Assembly: GCA_041912175.1 (NCBI GenBank)
Contig: JAYRNN010000293.1
Location: 1-20,010 of the forward strand
DNA from: CAZAGA01 sp041912175
Lineage (GTDB): Bacteria; Chloroflexota; Anaerolineae; Anaerolineales; UBA4823
Length of the DNA stretch: 20,010 nucleotides
Reading direction: 5' to 3'
Below are positions 15,814 to 20,010 of the stretch, in pieces (position 1 is the first letter of the stretch; each line of letters opens with the position of its first letter). The notes below the pieces were generated by a model. The model was given only the letters and a program-made list of their open reading frames with translations. It made no database searches and was not told where the DNA came from. The position numbers were made by a program, and so were the translations under genes.

Positions 15814-16398
15814 ATGATGAAACCACTTCCACATTTTAAAAGATGGCTCCTGATTTCCATCGCCTTCAGCATATTGGCTCTGCCCGCATGTGTTCAGACG
15901 ACATATAGCGGTCTTAAGGTTGGCGATCCTGCCCCGGATTTTAGCCTGCCGGCTTCCAATGGCAAGACGGTATCCCTTTCCGATTTTAAAGGGCAACAGC
16001 CTGTGCTGTTATATTTCCACATGGCGAATGGCTGACCGCCTTGCATGCAACAGATCGTTGATCTGGAAAACGACCCTGATTTTCAAAATCTGAATGTTGC
16101 CCTCTTGAGTATCGCCCTTGATCCGGCGAAGGAATTAATCCAGGCTGGCCAGGAGGCGGGTGTTATGAAGACGCCTTTATTGACTGACGCGGCAAAAAAG
16201 GTTTCACAGGCTTACGACGTACTTAAGTGGGCCATCCAAACCGGCGAGCCAGGGCACACATTTATTCTCGTGGATAAAAATGGTAGAATTGCGTGGATCA
16301 AGGATTATGGTGCGCCGGATAATAAAGATCGTACGATGTACGTACCCATCCCGGACCTGGTACAGGCCATCCGAAGCAGCTTAAAGGGAACTCAGTGA
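15814..16398 (+). CDS. Redoxin-type lipoprotein with in-frame TGA (putative selenoprotein)
   Basis: A 194-codon frame read through TGA at 16033-16035. The N-terminus is a signal peptide with lipobox LPAC (Cys26), so it is an exported lipoprotein. VGDPAPDFSLPASNGKTVSLSDFKG is the AhpC/TSA-redoxin start, followed by PVLLYFHMANG, then TGA, then PPCMQQIVDLEND. TGA (codon 74) falls exactly where redoxins carry the first Cys of CxxC, giving Sec-Pro-Pro-Cys. The remaining 117 codons hold a normal redoxin core (LSIALDPAKELIQAGQEAG, PLLTDAAKKVSQAYDV, GHTFILVDKNGRIAWIKDYG), with no other stop or frameshift. A hairpin follows at SECIS distance. Its stop overlaps the GTG of the next gene by 4 nt. The alternative is a Cys-to-stop mutation or sequencing error. 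Confidence 0.8.
16051..16065 (+). promoter_or_regulatory. Candidate bacterial SECIS hairpin
   Basis: CAGATC-GTT-GATCTG is a perfect 6-bp stem with a 3-nt apical loop beginning with G. The loop starts 22 nt after the last base of TGA (21 intervening nt). Published bacterial SECIS models require a short stem 16-37 nt downstream of UGA with a small loop having G in its first two positions; this fits. The hairpin lies inside the coding region, as bacterial SECIS elements do. Confidence 0.6.
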
Positions 16399-17318
16399 GT
16401 AAATCAGTCATCCACACCTTAGACTTAAATTTCTTGGGCATCCCTGGCGCGATTGCCAGCTACTTAATTCCCCACGCGCATGGCGCACTCCTGGTGGAAA
16501 GTGGGCCGGGTTCGACTATCCCGGCGCTGCAAGCCGGGCTGCGTGCGCATGGCTTTAACGAGAAAGATGTCACAGATGTGCTGCTCACCCACATCCATTT
16601 GGACCACGCTGGAGCAGCCGGTTGGTTCGCTCGTCAAGGGGCGCAGGTACACGTACATCCAGTAGGCGCGCCGCATATGCTAAACCCTGAAAAGCTTCTC
16701 GCCAGCGCGGCTCGCTTGTATGGCGACCAGATGGAGCAGCTGTGGGGAGAGTTTCTGCCCGTGCCAGAAGAACGACTGAAGGTTATCGAGGATAATCAAG
16801 TGCTTGAAATTGGCGGTCTCCGCCTGCGCGCTTTGGATACCCCTGGCCATGCCAATCACCATCACGTCTACATCTTCGATGACATTTGTTTCACAGGCGA
16901 TGTAGCAGGTGTGCGCCTGGCGCAAACCAAGTTTATTGGCATACCCATGGTGCCGCCTGAGTTCATCCTCGAAAAATGGCGCGAAAGCCTGCTTAAATTG
17001 CAAAACGAGTATCAAAAGGGTAGCTTTATCAGGCTGGCGCCGACTCACTTTGGGGCATTCCAAGATACAGCCTGGCACCTGGCGCGCTTGCAAAAAGCCT
17101 TGGATGAAGTCGAAGCCTGGATGCAGGCAATCCTGCCGGCCGAGCCAGACGAGGCGCAGGTGACCGGGGAATTCCTGGCCTGGACGGATGGTCAGTTGAG
17201 CGAAGGCGGGCTAAGTCCACTTCAAACCCAGGCCTATAAGCTGGCTAACCCACCCTCAGTTTCTGTTCCCGGGATGCGTCGATACTGGAAGAAGTATCGT
17301 GCCCCAATTCCCACCTGA
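16395..17318 (+). CDS. Metallo-beta-lactamase-fold hydrolase
   Basis: A 307-residue binuclear metal hydrolase. Metal ligands are all visible: HIHLDH (His66, His68, Asp70, His71), DTPGHANHHH (His152), FTGDVAGVR (Asp169) and APTHFG (His218). It resembles the group annotated as glyoxalase-II-like or lactonase-like MBL proteins, in which an acyl thioester or lactone is hydrolysed; the real substrate is unknown. It starts with GTG at 16395, overlapping the redoxin stop by 4 nt (GTGA), and its end overlaps the sirtuin gene by 20 nt. Such overlaps indicate strong translational coupling in this unit, so translation of the redoxin through its TGA would be needed for efficient expression of this gene. 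Confidence 0.93.
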   Translation: MSKSVIHTLDLNFLGIPGAIASYLIPHAHGALLVESGPGSTIPALQAGLRAHGFNEKDVTDVLLTHIHLDHAGAAGWFARQGAQVHVHPVGAPHMLNPEKLLASAARLYGDQMEQLWGEFLPVPEERLKVIEDNQVLEIGGLRLRALDTPGHANHHHVYIFDDICFTGDVAGVRLAQTKFIGIPMVPPEFILEKWRESLLKLQNEYQKGSFIRLAPTHFGAFQDTAWHLARLQKALDEVEAWMQAILPAEPDEAQVTGEFLAWTDGQLSEGGLSPLQTQAYKLANPPSVSVPGMRRYWKKYRAPIPT

Positions 17319-18036
17319 TCTACGAGAAATTCTGGCCGGGGCACGGCGGGTGAGCGTGCTGACCGGTTCAGGCGTCTCGGCCGAGAGCGGTGTGCCCACT
17401 TTTCGTGAGGCGCAGACGGGCCTGTGGGCGCGTTACCACCCTGAAGATCTGGCCACTCCTGCAGCTTTTGAGCGCAATCCAGGCCTGGTCTGGGAATGGT
17501 ACGCCTGGCGGCAGGACATGATCCGCCAGGCGCAGCCCAACCCGGCTCATTTGGCCCTGGTCGAAATGGAACGGCATTACCCATCCTTTACCCTGATTAC
17601 CCAGAATGTGGACGGGCTGCACGAGCGCGCCGGCAGCCAAAATATCCTCGAGCTGCACGGCAATATCCTGCGCGCTAGATGCGTGCAAGAGGGGACGATT
17701 GTTGCGAGTTGGCAGAATGCAGTTGGCGGCCTGCCGCAATGCCCACACTGCGGTGGGCTTCTCCGCCCAGATGTGGTCTGGTTTGGCGAGGCGCTTCCGC
17801 AGGAGACGCTGGATTTAGCCTGGCACGTAGCCCAGAATTGTGATCTGTTTTTCTCGATCGGTACATCAAGCGTGGTCCACCCGGCTGCTTCACTACCCTA
17901 CCTGGCGCTGCAAAATCAAATCCCGGTGGTGGAGATTAATCCGCACGAAACGCCTTTGACCCGGCAAGCCGATTATCAACTACCAGGGCCGGCTGGGGTT
18001 GTTCTGCCTGCCCTGGTTAAGGAGGTTTGGGGTTAA
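17299..18036 (+). CDS. cobB: NAD-dependent protein deacylase (Sir2/CobB, class III-like)
   Basis: A 245-residue sirtuin that removes acyl groups from protein lysines using NAD+, releasing nicotinamide and O-acyl-ADP-ribose. Motifs: LTGSGVSAESGVPTFR (NAD site), TQNVDGLHERAGS, ELHG (catalytic His120), CPHCGGLLRPDVVWFGEALP, and SIGTSSVVHPA. Tyr68 and Arg71 (WEWYAWR) form the YxxR pair of class III (SIRT5/CobB) enzymes, which favour succinyl- or malonyl-lysine. Only three zinc cysteines are found (Cys128, Cys148, Cys151); Glu131 is at the fourth position. GTG start at 17299 behind GGAAGAAG. It is the last gene of the unit and overlaps the convergent AhpD-like stop by 4 nt. Confidence 0.92.
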   Translation: MPQFPPDLREILAGARRVSVLTGSGVSAESGVPTFREAQTGLWARYHPEDLATPAAFERNPGLVWEWYAWRQDMIRQAQPNPAHLALVEMERHYPSFTLITQNVDGLHERAGSQNILELHGNILRARCVQEGTIVASWQNAVGGLPQCPHCGGLLRPDVVWFGEALPQETLDLAWHVAQNCDLFFSIGTSSVVHPAASLPYLALQNQIPVVEINPHETPLTRQADYQLPGPAGVVLPALVKEVWG

Positions 18037-18404
18037 AGCTGCTGGCGGCACAGATCCAAAGTCTCTGCGGCATGGCGAAGATGGGGTATGACGATGCTGC
18101 CGCCTACAATCAATGCAACGTTAAAAGCATCGTACAGCTCTTCATCCGCCCAACCAGCCTGTACGCATTGAATTATATGGTAATCGATGCAGTCGTTGCA
18201 GCGCAGTACCATCGAAGCCGCCAGACCTAATAATTCTTTGGTTTTCCCATCCAGCGCGCCATCATGATAGGCGCTGTTATCCAGGTTGAAGAAACGCTTG
18301 ATGCCTAGATGATCGATTTCTGCGATGCGCTCATTCATACGCCTTCGATAGCTCTGGAATGTCGCCAGCCTGTCTCGTGATGATTCGTTTGATGATTCGT
18401 TCAT
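18033..18404 (-). CDS. AhpD-like carboxymuconolactone decarboxylase family protein
   Basis: A 123-residue helical protein of the CMD/AhpD superfamily. ALDGKTKELLGLAASMVLRCNDCIDYHI contains the redox motif CxxCxxxH (Cys69, Cys72, His76), typical of AhpD-like thiol oxidoreductases acting as peroxidase partners. The C-terminal helix region is ELYDAFNVALIVGGSIVIPHLRHA. The start ATG at 18404 overlaps the TGA of the upstream regulator (ATGA) with AGGAGA 8 nt ahead; a longer reading in the same frame is only the regulator's gene read out of frame. Regulator and protein form a two-gene operon. Function is probably peroxide- or thiol-related, as expected from the motif; the partner is unknown. Confidence 0.9.
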   Translation of the reverse strand: MNESSNESSRDRLATFQSYRRRMNERIAEIDHLGIKRFFNLDNSAYHDGALDGKTKELLGLAASMVLRCNDCIDYHIIQCVQAGWADEELYDAFNVALIVGGSIVIPHLRHAAETLDLCRQQL

Positions 18405-19075
18405 AACCCAGTCTCCTGCTGCCCTTTTTTTATGATGAAAAAAATACACTGGCGCACCCCTCGTGCATCTGGCTGCCGCTTGGCGGTTTGTTGTACGGCT
18501 GCGCCTGACAAGCGCTCGAGCAAGTATTGATCCATCTGGCATAGCGCGGGTTGGTCTTCTATGATGGCCGCGTACGGGCAGCGCCCCAGGATTACGCGCG
18601 GTGCCTGGGTGTGCGCTTCCCAACGCGCTTCATAATGAGCGAGGTTTAAAAGGCGCACCGCCTGGTACAGGCGCCGGGTAAGATGCGCGCTTTGTGGCCA
18701 CTCTGCCCCTGGCTCACTGCTTGCTATGCTGCTTTTCGGTAGATAGCGCTCCGCCATCGCTTTTGCCAGTTGTCGAATCCGAAAAGCCTGTTGCTCGCTG
18801 GGCAAACCGGCAAGCAATTGATCCAGGAGCGCGTTCGACAAACTGTTCAGGTTGTGGCCGAGCGCCTGTTCGGATAAACTATATAACTTCACCGGCCGGC
18901 CTTTGCCAGACAGCTTGCGGAAACCTGCTTCAACGACCAACTCTTCGATCATTAGAATATTCAAATGATGCCGCGCATTGGCCTCGGTCATCTGCATCGC
19001 CCGGCTTAAGTCATTGGCTGTTACCACGTGCTGGGCGCGCACAAACTCGAGCACTTGCTGCCTGGAAGTTTTCAC
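18401..19075 (-). CDS. SufR-like winged-helix transcriptional regulator
   Basis: A 224-residue regulator. Residues 1-75 are a winged helix (ANDLSRAMQMTEANARHHLNIL; FRKLSGKGRPVKLYSLSE). The C-terminal part has C-x12-C (Cys166, Cys179: GRCPYAAIIEDQPALCQMDQ) and Cys210 (VRQCIFFI), the layout of SufR-like regulators whose four Cys can hold a [4Fe-4S] cluster. The third Cys of that pattern is here Ala198 (QQTAKR), so three of four remain. It begins with GTG at 19075; TATAAT lies only 7 nt upstream, suggesting a leaderless mRNA. It is translationally coupled to the AhpD-like gene and divergent from iscX-nuoB. The sensing of Fe-S status or redox is inferred. Confidence 0.8.
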   Translation of the reverse strand: MKTSRQQVLEFVRAQHVVTANDLSRAMQMTEANARHHLNILMIEELVVEAGFRKLSGKGRPVKLYSLSEQALGHNLNSLSNALLDQLLAGLPSEQQAFRIRQLAKAMAERYLPKSSIASSEPGAEWPQSAHLTRRLYQAVRLLNLAHYEARWEAHTQAPRVILGRCPYAAIIEDQPALCQMDQYLLERLSGAAVQQTAKRQPDARGVRQCIFFIIKKGQQETGL

Positions 19076-19081
19076 CTCTGC

Positions 19082-19122
19082 ATTATAACCTGGTTAGCCA
19101 ATTTATGAAAATATATATTTTC
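19082..19122 (-). promoter_or_regulatory. Minus-strand promoter with 16-bp palindrome (regulator/AhpD operon)
   Basis: TATAAT on the minus strand (19082-19087) has its last base 7 nt before the GTG start at 19075. GAAAATATATATTTTC (19107-19122) is a perfect 16-bp palindrome that covers the position where the -35 hexamer would be. This looks like an operator for autoregulation. Confidence 0.5.
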
Positions 19123-19135
19123 TTTTATCGGTGGA

Positions 19136-19161
19136 TTAATCTTGATTAAACGCGTTATAAT
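19136..19161 (+). promoter_or_regulatory. iscX-nuoB promoter with overlapping inverted repeat
   Basis: TATAAT (19156-19161) is the likely -10 box; the mRNA would begin near 19168, about 46 nt before the GTG of iscX. TTAATC-TT-GATTAA (19136-19149) is a perfect 6-bp inverted repeat in the -35 to spacer region, so a bound protein would block the promoter. No good -35 hexamer is seen. Confidence 0.5.
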
Positions 19162-19213
19162 AAAGCCCGATAAATACCACCCGACAGATTTACCTGAAGG
19201 CCAGGAGTTAGCA

Positions 19214-19468
19214 GTGACAGATCTGACGATTGAAGAGTTTGAAGGTGACGCCGCCAATCCCGATTCGCTTACTTGGGAAGATAGCTATGCGATCTCGGTG
19301 GCGCTGCATCGCCTTCATTCCCAGGTTGATCTGGAACAAGTTTCATTGAATATGGTCTATTATTGGACCTTGGCCCTGCCGGGATTTTCTGATGACCCTC
19401 AGCTAGCTAATGAAGAAATTCTCTCATCAATTTATCAAGAATGGTTTGAAGAGGTAAATCCCCTATGA
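19214..19468 (+). CDS. iscX: Fe-S cluster assembly protein IscX
   Basis: An 84-residue acidic protein related to IscX (YfhJ), which binds the cysteine desulfurase IscS and iron and modulates Fe-S cluster synthesis. The family pattern is clear: LTWEDSYAISVALHRLHSQ, then DLEQVSLNMVYYWTLALPGF, then SDDPQLANEEILSSIYQEWFEE, matching E. coli-type 'W.D...I...L...P..DP..v....L..w...l..F.DDP..sNE..LE.I...W..E'. The GTG at 19214 is chosen because AGGAG lies 7 nt upstream and the promoter -10 box falls inside the earlier reading from TTG 19142. About 20 residues precede the core. Its stop overlaps nuoB by ATGA. Confidence 0.88.
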   Translation: MTDLTIEEFEGDAANPDSLTWEDSYAISVALHRLHSQVDLEQVSLNMVYYWTLALPGFSDDPQLANEEILSSIYQEWFEEVNPL

Positions 19469-20001
19469 GTGATTCGTTGTCCGAAAGCAACATCCCGAAA
19501 ACTGACCGGCCGCCCGTTGAAGTTCCGCCCGAGTTGCAGGGCCAGGTGCAAATCACCACCCTGGATAAAATCTACAATTGGGGAAGGCGTTCCTCCATCT
19601 GGCCAATGATGTTTGGCCTGGCATGTTGCGCGATCGAAATGATTGCCACGGCTGCCAGCCGCTATGATTTCTCGCGCTTTGGCATGGAAGTGATGCGACC
19701 GAGCCCGCGCCAGGCTGACCTGATGATCGTATCGGGCACTGTCACCAAAAAGATGTTGCCGACGATTGTTCGCTTGTATAACCAGATGCCAGAGCCAAAA
19801 TACGTGGTCGCCATGGGCGCTTGTGCTTCTGGCGGCGGTCCGTTTAAGGAAGGGTATAACGTAGTTTCTGGGATAGATAATTATGTCCCGGTAGATGTTT
19901 ATATCCCCGGGTTGCGCCCCCCCCCCCCCCCCGGGGGGGGACGAGTGGGTGAGGGAGACAAAAAAAAAAAAAAACAGAGACAGCGAAAAATGAGAAGTTA
20001 G
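19465..20001 (+). CDS. nuoB: NADH-quinone oxidoreductase subunit B, 3' end corrupted
   Basis: NuoB carries Fe-S cluster N2 of respiratory complex I and sits at the quinone junction. The reading is normal through 19911: ITTLDKIYNWGRRSSIWPMM, GLACCAIEMIATAASRYDFS (two adjacent ligand Cys), VSGTVTKKMLPTI, MGACASGGGPF (third Cys), and VPVDVYIPG. After 19911 the frame is lost; the fourth ligand expected in PGCPPRPE is replaced by LRPPPPPGGG and the rest is low-complexity up to a TAG at 19999-20001. Removing one G at 909-911 of the local GGG run restores Gly-Cys. So the ORF end is an artefact and the true gene runs off the window. ATGA overlap with iscX indicates coupling. Confidence 0.9.
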   Translation: MSDSLSESNIPKTDRPPVEVPPELQGQVQITTLDKIYNWGRRSSIWPMMFGLACCAIEMIATAASRYDFSRFGMEVMRPSPRQADLMIVSGTVTKKMLPTIVRLYNQMPEPKYVVAMGACASGGGPFKEGYNVVSGIDNYVPVDVYIPGLRPPPPPGGGRVGEGDKKKKKQRQRKMRS

Positions 20002-20010
20002 AAACCAACA
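19912..20010. other. Low-quality homopolymer contig end
   Basis: A run of 16 C (19917-19932) directly followed by 8 G, then 15 A (19960-19974), with simple purine-rich sequence around it. It breaks the conserved nuoB frame where strong conservation is expected. This looks like sequencing or assembly noise, not biology. Confidence 0.85.

Noticed and set aside
16041..16050. TTGCATGCAA palindrome beside the SECIS candidate
   Set aside because: Only 5-bp arms with no loop; it cannot fold as a hairpin and it is coding sequence. The 16051-16065 stem is the better candidate.
18405..18623. Upstream extension of the AhpD-like protein
   Set aside because: It is the regulator's coding region read in another frame; ATG 18404 has its own ribosome site and ATGA coupling.
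19142..19213. TTG start of IscX giving 24 more residues
   Set aside because: A promoter TATAAT lies inside it, while GTG 19214 has AGGAG at ideal spacing.
1..20010. CRISPR arrays, tRNA or rRNA genes, insertion sequences
   Set aside because: No regularly spaced repeats, cloverleaf folds, ribosomal RNA signatures or transposase motifs were seen on either strand.

Overview
The window looks like a chromosomal piece of a Gram-negative-type or monoderm bacterium of the Chloroflexota, most likely Anaerolineae. This is inferred from protein style (lipoproteins with Pro/Thr/Ser-rich linkers, a Bacillus-like FadN/FadA pair beside bacterial complex I, an IscX-NuoB couple), not from a marker gene. The last ~100 bases (19912-20010) are low-quality homopolymer sequence, so the right edge is probably a contig end.

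Region 1 (1-410) holds a terminator of an off-window gene, a start-less fragment resembling the C-terminus of prolyl-tRNA synthetase, and a 22-bp hairpin that closes the operon to its right. Region 2 (411-10421, minus strand) is an eight-gene fatty-acid beta-oxidation operon: two acyl-CoA dehydrogenases (the first lacks the catalytic glutamate), a lipoprotein alpha/beta hydrolase, a CNNM/CBS (CorC-type) membrane protein, a lipoprotein with a beta-sandwich domain, a FadN-type hydroxyacyl-CoA dehydrogenase/enoyl-CoA hydratase, a thiolase and an SCP2 domain protein. Region 3 (10422-11039) is a regulatory gap with a broken TetR-family gene, its probable operator, and two further TetR-like operators flanking a TATAAT box.

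Region 4 (11040-18036, plus strand) carries a MATE-like transporter, a LysE-type exporter, an unusual SRPBCC-PDZ-DinB fusion, then a tight run of NUDIX hydrolase, aldo/keto reductase, redoxin lipoprotein, metallo-beta-lactamase-fold hydrolase and a class III-type sirtuin. The redoxin reads through an in-frame TGA that occupies the first position of a CxxC-like motif (Sec-Pro-Pro-Cys) and is followed by a compact hairpin at bacterial SECIS distance. It is probably a selenoprotein and is the most notable item in the window.

Region 5 (18033-19911) has a minus-strand pair, a SufR-like winged-helix regulator translationally coupled to an AhpD-like protein. Divergent from it, iscX is coupled to nuoB. 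Palindromes in the divergent gap overlap both promoters, suggesting that a redox or Fe-S-sensing regulator controls both the AhpD-like protein and the Fe-S/complex I genes.
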